Shown: positions 31,058 through 40,175, counted from the stretch's first letter. The stretch is DNA of 64,000 nt from Chlorogloea purpurea SAG 13.99 (GCA_016903695.1 JADQBB010000024.1:1-64000), one strand, 5' to 3'. The notes: a model not told the origin generated them from the letters alone. Made by a program: numbers and translations.

Positions 31058-32824
31058 ATGACCGTTTCTCCCTTTTATACCAATGTATTAAATAGCCGCC
31101 CCCGTGATGTGCAAGTTGCCGAAATAGTACCCGATACCTGGGTGTTACGTTCTCGAACTTGGGATCGTTTGAAATTTGAGATCGAGTACGCCCGTCAACA
31201 TGGAACCACAGCTAATTCCTATTTGATAAAAGGAGATAGGATAGCTCTTATCGATCCACCCGGAGAGTCTTTCACGGGGATTTATCTAGAGGAATTGAGC
31301 CGACATATTGACCCGAAAAGATTGGATTACGTGATTCTCGGTCACGTTAATCCCAATCGGCTTATAACTTTAAAAGCTTTATTGAAGATTGCGCCAGGAG
31401 TGAAATTACTCTGCTCGAAAGCCGGGGCTAATAGCTTGAAAAACGCTCTCCCCGATTTCGAGGCCAATGTGGAGATAGTCAGGTCTGAAGATACGATCGA
31501 TCTCGGCGGCGGTCATATTTTAGAGTTTATCGGCGCACCCAGTCCGCACTGGCCCGATGGTTTGTGTACGTTCGATCGTACCACCGGCATCCTCTACACC
31601 GATAAGCTATTCTGCGCCCACGTTTGTAACGATTCCCTCTGGGATGACAACTGGAAACAACTCGATGAAGACCGTTATTACTTCTTCCACTGTCTCCACG
31701 CGGGACAATCTAAGCAAGTAGAGGCTATTCTCGATCGCTTGAAAGACTACCGCGCCAAATACTACGCCCCCGCCCACGGCCCTTTAGTGCGCTACAGTCT
31801 CAGCCGCTTTACCTACGATTACCGTTACTGGTGCGGACAACAAAAAACCCGTCTGCAACAGGTGGTCATTCTCTACGCTTCCGCCTACGGCAACACATCC
31901 ATATTAGCGGATGCGATCGCTCAAGGTTTATTGAGTAGCGATATAGCGGTGGAGTCCATCAATTGCGAATCGGCAACGGTTGCGGAAATTACCACTGCCA
32001 TCGAAGCTTGTGACGGCTTTATTATTGGCTCTCCCACTTTAGGTGGTCACGCACCGACGCAGATCCAAACGGCGTTAGGATTAGTGCTTTCCGTGGCTTC
32101 AAAAAGCAAATTGGCGGGGGTATTCGGTTCTTACGGTTGGAGTGGTGAGGCCGTGGATTCGATCGAAGCCAAGCTCAAAGACGCTAACTATCGCCTCGGC
32201 TTTGAATCAATACGGGTGCGTTTCACTCCCACCCCCGAAAGTTTAAACCAGTGCAAAAACGCCGGTATGGATTTCGCCCAAGCTTTGAAGAAAACCAAAA
32301 AGCTACGTTTACCCCGTCAGGGTGTCACCACCACGGGCATCGATCGAACCGAACAGGCCGTTAGTAGGATCGTCGGGTCACTTTGTGTGGTAACTACCCG
32401 TCAGGGCGATGAACATAAGGGGTTTTTAACTTCTTGGGTATCTCAAGCTAGTTTTAATCCTCCTGGATTGATCTTGGCCATGTCCGAAGGGCAAACTCAT
32501 ACGGGTATACTCGAACCTGGTTCTCAGTTCGTGATTAATATACTTAAAGAGGGGCGAAACTTGAGGCGGCATTTTTCTTCTGGGGTGAACAGCGTCTCTC
32601 CTTTGGCAGAATTAACGACGATGGAAGCTCAAAATGGCTGTTTGATCCTCACGGAGGCCTTAGCATATCTCCAATGTACCGTCAAGGATCGTTTACAGTT
32701 CATGGAAGGAAAAGGTCAAGAATGTAATCGCTGGCTGGTCTATGCCATTGTCGCCGCCGGGGAAGTGTTGGATACTAATGGAGTAACAGCGATCGCTCAC
32801 CGTACTTCCGGCAGTCATTATTAA
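31058..32824 (+). CDS. flv2: Flavodiiron protein Flv2 (non-canonical diiron ligands)
   Basis: 588 residues with the same three-domain plan as Flv4. The ligand motif is H96-V-N98-P-N100-R101, so three of the four usual ligands are replaced, as in the Flv1/Flv2 class that pairs with a canonical partner. FMN domain with VVILYASAYGNT at about 280 and a flavin-reductase-like C-terminus (TSWVSQASFNPPGL) follow. Start taken at ATG 31058; the 11 upstream codons read poorly. Its last four bases overlap the convergent ROK gene. Confidence 0.93.
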   Translation: MTVSPFYTNVLNSRPRDVQVAEIVPDTWVLRSRTWDRLKFEIEYARQHGTTANSYLIKGDRIALIDPPGESFTGIYLEELSRHIDPKRLDYVILGHVNPNRLITLKALLKIAPGVKLLCSKAGANSLKNALPDFEANVEIVRSEDTIDLGGGHILEFIGAPSPHWPDGLCTFDRTTGILYTDKLFCAHVCNDSLWDDNWKQLDEDRYYFFHCLHAGQSKQVEAILDRLKDYRAKYYAPAHGPLVRYSLSRFTYDYRYWCGQQKTRLQQVVILYASAYGNTSILADAIAQGLLSSDIAVESINCESATVAEITTAIEACDGFIIGSPTLGGHAPTQIQTALGLVLSVASKSKLAGVFGSYGWSGEAVDSIEAKLKDANYRLGFESIRVRFTPTPESLNQCKNAGMDFAQALKKTKKLRLPRQGVTTTGIDRTEQAVSRIVGSLCVVTTRQGDEHKGFLTSWVSQASFNPPGLILAMSEGQTHTGILEPGSQFVINILKEGRNLRRHFSSGVNSVSPLAELTTMEAQNGCLILTEALAYLQCTVKDRLQFMEGKGQECNRWLVYAIVAAGEVLDTNGVTAIAHRTSGSHY

Positions 32825-33705
32825 AACAATCCCCAAGCTAATTTCGCAGCACCTGCCATCCCCGCCCCATTACCTAACTGGGCGGGGATTATTTCTAAAC
32901 CCACTCTAGAACTGGGTAACACTCTTCTTTCTATTTCGAGTCGTAGAGAGGGTAAGAATAGCTCGGCACTGGCACTGATGCCGCCGCCGATGATCACGGC
33001 TTCCGGGGTTAACACATAAATAAGAGTGGCGATACCGGCACCCAATAAGCGCCCGTAATCCTCCCAGAAACCAATCGCCCCAGCATCTCCCTTCTGTGCT
33101 AATCCAGCTAATTCGTGGGGTTCTAAACCGGTCATGCGGCGAATAGCACCGATGGAAGCGTATTGTTCGAGAGAGCCTTGATTACCGCTATTACAAACGG
33201 GGCCGTCAAAATTGAGAGTGATCAAACCTAACTCTCCCGCGGCCCCGAGATGACCGACAAATAACTCGCCGTTGAGAACGATCGCACCCCCTACCCCTGT
33301 GCCGAGAGTGAGTAGGATAGTATTTTTAAATCTTCTGCCCGCACCTAGCCACGCTTCCCCGTAACCAGCACAATTGGCATCGTTAGCGATGATGGTGGGT
33401 AATCCTAACCGCTTTTCTAATTCCTCCGCTAGGGGTACATCCTGCCATCCTGAAAGATTTATGGCCACTTTGGCGATTCTTCCCCCCGCGTCGGCGGGAC
33501 CTGGGAAACCTACTCCCAAAGCTACACAACTTTTATCTTCATCGATCTGATGCACCGCTTTGACCATGCAGTCGATCACCGCTTCGGGGGTAGCGGGTTG
33601 GGGCGTGGGGACGTTCAGGGAGTTGAGACAGATGCCATCAGCGGAAAATACACCTAATTTAATAGCTGTGCCACCGAGGTCAAGGCCGATTACTGTTCTG
33701 GTCAT
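32821..33705 (-). CDS. ROK-family sugar kinase, probably glucokinase
   Basis: 294 residues. DLGGTAIKLG (9-18) is the phosphate loop, NDANCAGYGEAW the catalytic-Asp strand and TLGTGVGGAIV a second nucleotide motif; IIGGGIS closes the site. ROK proteins normally carry a zinc site GH...CxCGxxGCxE; here the stretch reads GELGL...CNSGNQGSLE, keeping one cysteine and Glu but losing the others, as I recall for cyanobacterial glucokinases. The start overlaps the def end by 26 bases in another frame, which suggests translational coupling. Confidence 0.85.
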   Translation of the reverse strand: MTRTVIGLDLGGTAIKLGVFSADGICLNSLNVPTPQPATPEAVIDCMVKAVHQIDEDKSCVALGVGFPGPADAGGRIAKVAINLSGWQDVPLAEELEKRLGLPTIIANDANCAGYGEAWLGAGRRFKNTILLTLGTGVGGAIVLNGELFVGHLGAAGELGLITLNFDGPVCNSGNQGSLEQYASIGAIRRMTGLEPHELAGLAQKGDAGAIGFWEDYGRLLGAGIATLIYVLTPEAVIIGGGISASAELFLPSLRLEIERRVLPSSRVGLEIIPAQLGNGAGMAGAAKLAWGLF

Positions 33706-34255
33706 TTTGGATGATCTCTTGGTATTCTTCTTCGGTATAAAGATCCTCAGAAGATTCTATGCGATCGAGGAAGACAATGCCATCGAGATGATCCAATTCA
33801 TGTTGGAATATTCTGGCGATGAAATCTTGGAAAATTTTTCGCTGCACTTGACCGGCTGCGTCGAGATATTCTACTTCTATCCAGCGATGGCGGGGTACTA
33901 ACCCCCTCCTCCCCGGTACACTCAAACAGCCTTCCCAATCTTTAGCCGTTTCGTCCGAAGTGGCGATGATTTCCGGGTTGATCATGGCCGTGGGAGTCAT
34001 TAAAGGAGCTTGGGGATAGCGGGGGGTGGAACGACTGGCGACGATGAAAATTCGATCGCCGTGGCATAATTGGGGGGCGGCGATACCCACGCCGTGGGCC
34101 GATTCTAGTGTAGCGATCATCGAGCCGATCAGTTTTTCGATCTGCGGGGTAATTTTTTCTACGGGTTGGGCAATTTGTCTGAGATGTTCGCTACCGACGC
34201 AGGCTATAGGTAAAATTTGAGATGATTCGTTACAGGTTAAGGTCGTTAAGAGCAT
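33680..34255 (-). CDS. def: Peptide deformylase
   Basis: 191 residues. All three motifs are intact: GVGIAAPQ (55-62), EGCLSVPG (108-115, metal ligand C110) and HELDH (152-156). The enzyme removes the formyl group from nascent chains in the cytoplasm. Its stop codon lies 26 bases inside the ROK gene, whose start is fixed by the DLGGT motif, so the overlap is real. The stretch to ftrC upstream is divergent and carries both promoters. Confidence 0.94.
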   Translation of the reverse strand: MLLTTLTCNESSQILPIACVGSEHLRQIAQPVEKITPQIEKLIGSMIATLESAHGVGIAAPQLCHGDRIFIVASRSTPRYPQAPLMTPTAMINPEIIATSDETAKDWEGCLSVPGRRGLVPRHRWIEVEYLDAAGQVQRKIFQDFIARIFQHELDHLDGIVFLDRIESSEDLYTEEEYQEIIQNDQNSNRP

Positions 34256-34425
34256 AAATATGGTCTATCACAAAGTTATTCCTACCTTATCACGCTCATT
34301 TTTGTCGTTGACACAGTAATAATTCGTTAGCTGGCGGAAAATAGCTGTCTCCGGTTTCCGTATTTATCGGGAATTCAAGATGAATTACACTAGATAAACG
34401 TACATTGACAAATAAAGTATCAATC

Positions 34426-34785
34426 ATGACAGATCATCAAGATGGGGACAAAGTTTTAGAGGCGATGAAAAATTTCGCCGAGCAATACGCGAAAAGAACC
34501 GATACATACTTTTGTATTGACCCTTCGGTGACTGCCGTAGTTATTGAAGGTTTAGCGAAACATAAGGAAGAACTCGGTTCGCCCCTATGCCCCTGTCGCC
34601 ACTATGAAGACAAGGAAGCGGAAGTGAAAAACACTTTCTGGAATTGCCCCTGCGTGCCGATGCGAGAGAGGAAAGAGTGTCACTGTATGTTATTTATCAC
34701 CCCCGATAATGAGTTTGCCGGGGAACAACAAGATATTTCTCTGGACTATATTAAAGAAGTCAGGGCCAGTTTGAATGCTCAATGA
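34426..34785 (+). CDS. ftrC: Ferredoxin-thioredoxin reductase catalytic chain
   Basis: 119 residues from ATG 34426. Three Cys pairs are visible: C55-P-C57, C74-P-C76 and C85-H-C87. Four bind a 4Fe-4S cluster and C57/C87 form the redox disulfide that passes electrons from ferredoxin to thioredoxin, light-linking metabolism. The variable FtrV chain is not in this window. The DUF309 gene begins 11 bases before the stop in another frame, so the two are co-translated. Confidence 0.95.
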   Translation: MTDHQDGDKVLEAMKNFAEQYAKRTDTYFCIDPSVTAVVIEGLAKHKEELGSPLCPCRHYEDKEAEVKNTFWNCPCVPMRERKECHCMLFITPDNEFAGEQQDISLDYIKEVRASLNAQ

Positions 34786-35218
34786 AGAATTTCTCCGGGG
34801 TCTGGAACAGTTTAACCGGCATGAGTTTTACGCGTGTCACGATACCCTGGAGGCTCTCTGGATGGAATCGGCTGAGCCTCACAAAACCTTTTATCAGGGC
34901 ATCCTACAAGTAGCGGTAGCCTGCTATCACTTAGGTAATAAAAATCTCCGCGGGGCAATGATTTTACTCGGTGAGGGGGCCCGCCGACTTCATTCCTATC
35001 AACCGGATTACGAGGGCGTCGATGTGAGTATTTTGATGGAGGAAAGTCTAACTTTATTACAATTTCTCCAACAGGCTTCACCATTGGAGGTAGAGACACT
35101 CGTGGAACTTTTAGGTTCGGGTTCGGCCCTAGAATCTTCGTATACGGCAACTGTCCCCCCTTTGCCCAAAATTGTCCTGGGCGATGAATATAAGGAGGGG
35201 GAGCAAAGGTTAGAATAA
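34775..35218 (+). CDS. DUF309 protein
   Basis: 147 residues. FNRHEFYACHDTLEALWM (about 13-30) and FYQGILQVAVACYHLGNKN (about 38-56) are the DUF309 core, a small helical fold with a conserved His/Glu set reminiscent of a metal site. No known function. Overlaps the ftrC end by 11 bases and is 39 bases before the LptA-like gene; whether it belongs to that operon is unclear. Confidence 0.82.
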   Translation: MLNEEFLRGLEQFNRHEFYACHDTLEALWMESAEPHKTFYQGILQVAVACYHLGNKNLRGAMILLGEGARRLHSYQPDYEGVDVSILMEESLTLLQFLQQASPLEVETLVELLGSGSALESSYTATVPPLPKIVLGDEYKEGEQRLE

Positions 35219-35257
35219 GGACTCAGAATCAGCAATTTATTAATACGTTACCAAAGT

Positions 35258-35746
35258 ATGTTTAATTTATTATTATCTCTAAATCGTGGGTTTCGGGTAA
35301 CGATCGCCTGCGGTATTCTGGGCGCTTTCGGGTTGTTCACCGTCGCAGAAGCCCAGACTCCCACTAAACCCGGTGATGCCCTAACCGTACGCTCGGATAT
35401 TCAAGAAGCTAATTCTAAAACCGGAGTGATAACCGCCAGAGGCAACGTCCAGGTATATTATCCGGCTCGCAAGATGCAGGCTACTTCCGCTCAGGCACAA
35501 TACTTCAGCAAGGAACGTCGTCTGGTGTTAACGGGGAATGTTTATGTGTTGCAAGAGGGCAATAGTATGCGCTCCGAAACGGTTACTTATCTCGTGGACG
35601 AGGGTAGATTTATCGCCACTCCGCAAACTAATCAGCAGGTAGAGTCGATTTACATCATGAAAGATAATAATCAAGCTCGAACACCCGATAATACTCCCGC
35701 GCCACCGGCTGCGCCCGCAATTCCTCCCGCCCCGACTATCAGGTAA
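35258..35746 (+). CDS. LptA/OstA-like periplasmic LPS-transport protein
   Basis: 162 residues: signal peptide ending VAEAQ (about 1-32), then an OstA/LptA beta-jellyroll unit with ITARGNVQVYYPARKMQATSA and RRLVLTGNVYVLQ, ending in a Pro/Ala-rich tail. LptA bridges the periplasm and carries LPS from the inner-membrane LptBFG complex to LptD. It is followed after nine bases by lptB and then an LptF/G permease, a typical cyanobacterial lptA-lptB-lptF arrangement. The gene that supplies LptC/LptG was not found here. Confidence 0.8.
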   Translation: MFNLLLSLNRGFRVTIACGILGAFGLFTVAEAQTPTKPGDALTVRSDIQEANSKTGVITARGNVQVYYPARKMQATSAQAQYFSKERRLVLTGNVYVLQEGNSMRSETVTYLVDEGRFIATPQTNQQVESIYIMKDNNQARTPDNTPAPPAAPAIPPAPTIR

Positions 35747-35755
35747 AGTACGATC

Positions 35756-36484
35756 GTGACTTTAGTATTAGAGAATATTAATAAAAGCTATGGCAAACGC
35801 TCGATCGTCAATCGAGTTAGTATTAGCGTCGCCCCAGGGGAAATAGTCGGCTTACTCGGCCCCAACGGCGCGGGAAAAACCACCACCTTTTATATCGCTA
35901 CGGGATTAGTTAAACCCAATCAAGGGCGAGTTTGGTTCAATCAAAAGGATATTACTAAATTACCCCTCCATCAACGAGCTAAATTGGGCATCGGTTACAT
36001 GACCCAACAGGCGAGTATTTTTCGCTATTTAAGCGTACAGGAAAATATTCTCCTAGCTCTGGAACAGTCGGGAGTTCCTTTCGGGATGCGGAATCGCCGC
36101 CTGTACGAATTATTAAGGGAGTTTCGTCTGGAAAAAATAGTCACGACGAAGGGGGCTTATGTGTCCGGGGGTGAACGTAGGCGCACAGAATTAGCCCGCG
36201 CTTTAGCGGTAGGAGCGCAGGGTCCGAAATTTTTGTTATTAGATGAACCTTTCGCCGGGGTTGATCCGATCGCCGTGTCGGAAATTCAAGCGATGATCGC
36301 CGATTTGAAGAATAAACAGATAGGTATTTTAATAACCGATCATAATGTACGGGAAACTTTAGCCATTACCGATCGAGCTTATATTATGCGTGAGGGTCAG
36401 ATTTTAGCCAACGGCAACGAAGAAGAACTTTACGATAATTCTTTAGTTCGTCAATATTATTTAGGTGATAATTTTCAACGCTGA
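35756..36484 (+). CDS. lptB: LPS export ABC transporter ATP-binding protein LptB
   Basis: 242 residues. Walker A GPNGAGKTT (35-43), signature VSGGE (136-140) and Walker B LLLDEPFAGVDP (160-171) are complete; the switch His is in ILITDHNV. This is the ATPase that powers LPS extraction from the inner membrane with the LptF/G permease next door. GTG start; lptA-like ends ten bases before. Confidence 0.92.
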   Translation: MTLVLENINKSYGKRSIVNRVSISVAPGEIVGLLGPNGAGKTTTFYIATGLVKPNQGRVWFNQKDITKLPLHQRAKLGIGYMTQQASIFRYLSVQENILLALEQSGVPFGMRNRRLYELLREFRLEKIVTTKGAYVSGGERRRTELARALAVGAQGPKFLLLDEPFAGVDPIAVSEIQAMIADLKNKQIGILITDHNVRETLAITDRAYIMREGQILANGNEEELYDNSLVRQYYLGDNFQR

Positions 36485-36508
36485 TTTATTTATAAGAGGT
36501 TATAGTAA

Positions 36509-37678
36509 ATGATGAAAATAAGTTCATTTTCTAGGTGGTTAAATTATATACCTGGTTTCAATTTATTAGACCGCTATCTTTTGATGGAGTTAATCCTGCC
36601 CCTGCTTTTCGGCCTGGGTTTATTCACTTCTTTGGGAGTGGCGATCGGCACTTTATTCGATTTGGTAAGACGGGTAACAGAATCGGGATTGATGATAACA
36701 GTAGCTTTAAAAATTCTGTTGTTAAAAATGCCAGAGTTTATAGTCTTAGCTTTCCCCATGTCCATACTATTAGCGACATTAATGGCTTATAGTCGTCTCT
36801 CCAGTGATAGTGAGTTAATAGCTTTAAGAAGTATCGGTATTAGCCCGTATCGGTTAGTCATTCCGGGATTAATATTAAGTTTAATAGTCACGGGTTTAAC
36901 GTTTATCTTTAACGATTACGTGGCTCCCTCCGCTACTTATGAAGCTAAATTAACGATGCAAAAAGCTTTAAAAAGAGAGAAAAAGCCATTTATAGAAGAT
37001 AATATTATTTACCCGGAATATAATCAAGTTAAGAAACCAGATGGCAGTGAACAAACAGTTTTAACGAGATTATTTTACGCAGAGAAATTTAACGGGCAAC
37101 AAATGCAAGGATTGACGATCTTAGACAGAAGTCAACCTGAAGTTAATCAGATAATTACTTCCGAGTCAGCTACTTGGAACGTAGAAAAAAATATTTGGGA
37201 CTTCTTTAATGGCACAGTTTATTTAATCGCCCCTGACGGCTCGTATCGTAATATTGTGCGTTTCGATCATCAACAGCTAGCTTTACCGAGAGCGCCTTTA
37301 GATTTAGCTTATCGGGGTAGGGATGCCACGGAAATGACTCTCAGACAGGCACAGGATTATTTAAGAATAATCAAGCTCAGTGGTAACGAGAAAAAAGTTA
37401 AAAAATTAGAGGTGCAAATACAACAGAAGTTATCGATTCCTTTTGTTTGCCTCGTATTCGGATTGATCGGCTCGGCTCTAGGATTGAGACCGCAAAATGC
37501 TAATAAGGCCACGAGTTTCGGTATTTGTATCGTCTTGATATTCTCCTATTACTTATTATCTTTCATCACCAGTTCCATGGGAGTCTGGGGCGCTTTAACT
37601 CCCTTTACCGCGGCTTGGTTGCCTAATATGCTCGGATTGGTAGCGGGAAGTATTCTCCTATTCCAAACTGCTAAGTAG
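36509..37678 (+). CDS. LptF/LptG (YjgP/YjgQ) family LPS permease
   Basis: 389 residues: membrane helices at about 22-48, 65-85 and 100-125, a periplasmic beta-jellyroll region (about 135-300) and a C-terminal helix pair (about 310-385). LLDRYLLMELILPLLFGLGLF opens the family. It would form the LPS-extraction channel with LptB. Only one permease gene is here. An extra decayed copy of its last 30 codons follows downstream. Confidence 0.88.
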   Translation: MMKISSFSRWLNYIPGFNLLDRYLLMELILPLLFGLGLFTSLGVAIGTLFDLVRRVTESGLMITVALKILLLKMPEFIVLAFPMSILLATLMAYSRLSSDSELIALRSIGISPYRLVIPGLILSLIVTGLTFIFNDYVAPSATYEAKLTMQKALKREKKPFIEDNIIYPEYNQVKKPDGSEQTVLTRLFYAEKFNGQQMQGLTILDRSQPEVNQIITSESATWNVEKNIWDFFNGTVYLIAPDGSYRNIVRFDHQQLALPRAPLDLAYRGRDATEMTLRQAQDYLRIIKLSGNEKKVKKLEVQIQQKLSIPFVCLVFGLIGSALGLRPQNANKATSFGICIVLIFSYYLLSFITSSMGVWGALTPFTAAWLPNMLGLVAGSILLFQTAK

Positions 37679-37705
37679 TTGTCAAGAAAGGCTAATTAAT
37701 AATCC

Positions 37706-37721
37706 CACAAGCGCGCTTGTG
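37706..37721. repeat. Perfect 16-bp palindrome just after lptF
   Basis: CACAAGCGCGCTTGTG. It falls 28 bases after the lptF stop and could be a terminator stem, though no T-run follows, or the end of a small mobile element. Confidence 0.5.
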
Positions 37722-37774
37722 CCTCCCTATATTCTTGTAATTCCCGGAACATTTGTGGGCTACTTGCTCGCTTA

Positions 37775-37891
37775 TATGGCATAAAGCATACAGTTATAAG
37801 TTTTGGTATTTGTATTACTGTGATTTTGTTCTATTATTTATTGTCTTTTATAATTAGTTCGATGGAACTGTGCAATCTCATGGGTTTTTAA
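37775..37891 (+). pseudogene. Decayed duplicate of the lptF 3' end
   Basis: In one frame the DNA reads SFGICITVILFYYLLSFIIS followed by SM, then a diverged tail and TAA at 37889-37891. The real LptF has SFGICIVLIFSYYLLSFITS and SM in the same order at 37512-37578. The copy starts without a start codon, has synonymous changes as well as missense ones, and is a remnant of a partial duplication or of a second allele brought in with the insert that follows. An intact lptF lies immediately before it. Confidence 0.75.
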
Positions 37892-38039
37892 GCTTTTCAT
37901 TATTAAATATTGACTTATTTTATTAATCATTTTATAATGTCTTTATTCGGTTTTTAATTTTTTATAAAATTTTAAGTCAAATCACTCTAAGTACTCATTA
38001 ACTTTTACGGATAGGTAGAAAATAGGTGAGGAATTATTA

Positions 38040-38900
38040 ATGTTTGAACCAACAAAGCTATTAGCTGAAAAAGGATTTTTTTTAACAGAACCTTTGTATT
38101 CAGAAAACACCATTGAAAAATGGAATAAATTGTTAGATTCATCTCATAAATCTCAAGAAGGTATAGAAAAATGCTATGTAGACTCGGCAAAACTTTATGA
38201 GCTTGGCATTTTAAGCGACATATTTAATGAAAGATTAAAATCTTTATTATCGATTTTGATGCCCACGGCAGTATTGTATCATTGCCACTATTACGAAATA
38301 ATCGGTGGTCAAACTCGCTCTCACATCCACTGGGGTAAGAATTTAGGTTGGCATAGAGACGAGGAATGTAGATTTGACTACACCCCGAACTACGCTAATC
38401 ATATCAGTATGTTTATTTATCTGACAGACGTGAACGAGAAAAGCGGCCCTTTCGAGATACGCACGAAACCGCCCTTTTCTTTTTTACAGCCAGGGGAAAA
38501 AACTTTGAAAGTGGTGGGTGAAAAAGGAACGCTCTTCTTTTTTAACAGATTCTTCCTTCATAGAGCGTGCCCCAACTACAGCCCCATCCACCGCCGCGTG
38601 ATTAAATTCTCCTTCCAGCCCCGTCACCTGAAAAACAATCGAATTCATCTAGAAGAGTTCAGTAAACTGCGGAATTACACCGCAGGGCAGGATGAATTTA
38701 TCAATTACTTGGCTGATATAAACCACTCGGCAGAATCCTTGTTAGAAATAATCAATAAATCTAACATCGGATTGGACTATCCCAAAGCTTATATTCCTAA
38801 ATTTAATTCTTCAATGGAGATAGGGCTAAAATATATAACTAGATACAACTTATCTAGGCTTATGAATAAATTGAAAGCGAATAAAAATTCAAGTAATTAA
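38040..38900 (+). CDS. Phytanoyl-CoA dioxygenase-like Fe(II)/2-oxoglutarate oxygenase
   Basis: 286 residues. H105-x-D107 in LGWHRDEEC, H174 in FFLHRACPN and R185/R186 for 2-oxoglutarate match the double-stranded beta-helix oxygenases of the PhyH type. Between them, NHISMFIYLTDVNEKSGPFEI is the PhyH core strand. Possible roles include hydroxylation of small metabolites or sugars. It stands 20 bases before a Gfo/Idh-like gene and both are markedly AT-rich compared with metH, suggesting joint transfer. Substrate unknown. Confidence 0.8.
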   Translation: MFEPTKLLAEKGFFLTEPLYSENTIEKWNKLLDSSHKSQEGIEKCYVDSAKLYELGILSDIFNERLKSLLSILMPTAVLYHCHYYEIIGGQTRSHIHWGKNLGWHRDEECRFDYTPNYANHISMFIYLTDVNEKSGPFEIRTKPPFSFLQPGEKTLKVVGEKGTLFFFNRFFLHRACPNYSPIHRRVIKFSFQPRHLKNNRIHLEEFSKLRNYTAGQDEFINYLADINHSAESLLEIINKSNIGLDYPKAYIPKFNSSMEIGLKYITRYNLSRLMNKLKANKNSSN

Positions 38901-38920
38901 TTATTAGAAGGCAAAACCTG

Positions 38921-39952
38921 ATGTACAATACCCTATTGATAGGTTCGGGAAGACGAATACAACATAATTTTTTACCAGCTCTAATTTGTTTGCAAGACCA
39001 TTTTAAAATTATCGGTGTTCACTCTAGAAGTGAAGAAAAAAGACGGATAGTAGCTGAGCAATGGAATATTCCAAGTATCTCTGATTTAAATTTACTAGAT
39101 TTCTCAACGATCGATGTAGTGATACTGTCCATCACTCTCGTTAATAATAAAGATGTTATCAAACAATTAGCCCCTCACGCATCTAATTTGATTTTGGTGA
39201 TAGACACCCCTGTTTTGCCACTCAAAGATTTAAGATCGTGTGTGAAATTACTAAATCGCTTTAAGCAAGTTGTAGTTACGGAAGATTTCATGAACTTCCC
39301 GCAATTTCAATTAATGAGGAAAGTGATAACTCAAGGAACTTTAGGTAACATTAAGAAAATAATTCTGGAGCAATCAGGTTTTATGTACCATGGATTAGCT
39401 TTAGTTCGCTCATATTTAGGTTTTGAGTCTATTCTTTATTCGCAAAGAACGGTACTAGATACGAAGAATGTCAATATTAATTATTATTTTAAAAATAAAG
39501 TCCTCGGTCGGATCACAGAACCTTATAAAAGATTAGACGGTTCTGTAACTGTAATAGGCAGCAAAGGTATTCTCACCTATGGACATTTAGATTTGAAACC
39601 AGAATCAAGCGAGATGCCTTTGTATATTCTCAAGGAAGTCTGGGACGGAGATAATTTTATGGGCTTCTCCGTAGATGGGCCAAATCTTTCCATGACTCAC
39701 GAGGTAGAATTTTATCAGATGTTAAAGACTATTCCTAACCCGGACACTTCGCATTTTAATACGTTAAAAACCTCCGGTCTTATTGAAGTTTTTCGTTCTT
39801 TAATTCAACCAAATTTCCATAATAAATATAACTTTATAGAAGGTATATACGATCTAGTAGTATCTTCTAAAGCTAGAAGCAGTAACAATTTTAGAGATTT
39901 CTTCGGAGTTAGTATTAAATTGCTTATCAATTTACTTAGATATTTATTTTAG
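38921..39952 (+). CDS. Gfo/Idh/MocA-like oxidoreductase
   Basis: 343 residues. A Rossmann fold opens with LLIGSGRRIQ (5-14) and VHSRSEEKRR, then IDTPVLPLKDLRS and VVVTEDFMNFPQ, giving the usual Gfo/Idh layout; the middle (about 200-260) is the beta-sheet domain. The catalytic EKP motif is not obvious, replaced near IDTPVLP. Likely an NAD(P)-dependent sugar or sugar-derivative dehydrogenase working with the oxygenase before it. Low GC and AT-rich codons as in its partner. Confidence 0.7.
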   Translation: MYNTLLIGSGRRIQHNFLPALICLQDHFKIIGVHSRSEEKRRIVAEQWNIPSISDLNLLDFSTIDVVILSITLVNNKDVIKQLAPHASNLILVIDTPVLPLKDLRSCVKLLNRFKQVVVTEDFMNFPQFQLMRKVITQGTLGNIKKIILEQSGFMYHGLALVRSYLGFESILYSQRTVLDTKNVNINYYFKNKVLGRITEPYKRLDGSVTVIGSKGILTYGHLDLKPESSEMPLYILKEVWDGDNFMGFSVDGPNLSMTHEVEFYQMLKTIPNPDTSHFNTLKTSGLIEVFRSLIQPNFHNKYNFIEGIYDLVVSSKARSSNNFRDFFGVSIKLLINLLRYLF

Positions 39953-40175
39953 AAAAAGGTGTCAGAAAACTTGCTAGTATTATTGATGTAGTAAAATTAA
40001 AACAGCATAAAATACTTTTTAGTTCCAAGCGGCGTCTGATTTAACGCATTTGTTCGGTCATGGTTTTTGAAGTTGCTACACTTGTATTATAGCCGGGCTA
40101 CTTTCTGACCCACATGGCACAGGAAAGTCGATCGTATTACAATAATCATTCAAAACAGCCTATATTAACTTCCCT

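Larger units (their letters stand above)
37679..38039. other. Gene-free, AT-rich junction between lptF and the oxygenase gene
   Basis: 361 bases. It begins with a perfect 16-base palindrome (37706-37721), whose flanking CCCACAA at 37704-37710 is mirrored by TTGTGGG at 37753-37759. A decayed copy of the lptF 3' end follows (separate entry). The rest, to 38039, is very AT-rich with TTTTTAATTTTTTATAAAATTTT and probably holds the promoter of the island genes. AATAGGTGAGGAATT lies just before the ATG at 38040. Confidence 0.6.

Noticed and set aside
34812-35150. Minus-strand frame of 112 residues opposite the DUF309 gene
   Set aside because: Antisense of a clearly conserved gene; no family match.
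39953-40175. Possible cobalamin riboswitch before metH
   Set aside because: I found no B12-box-like core or regular stem structure in these 223 bases.
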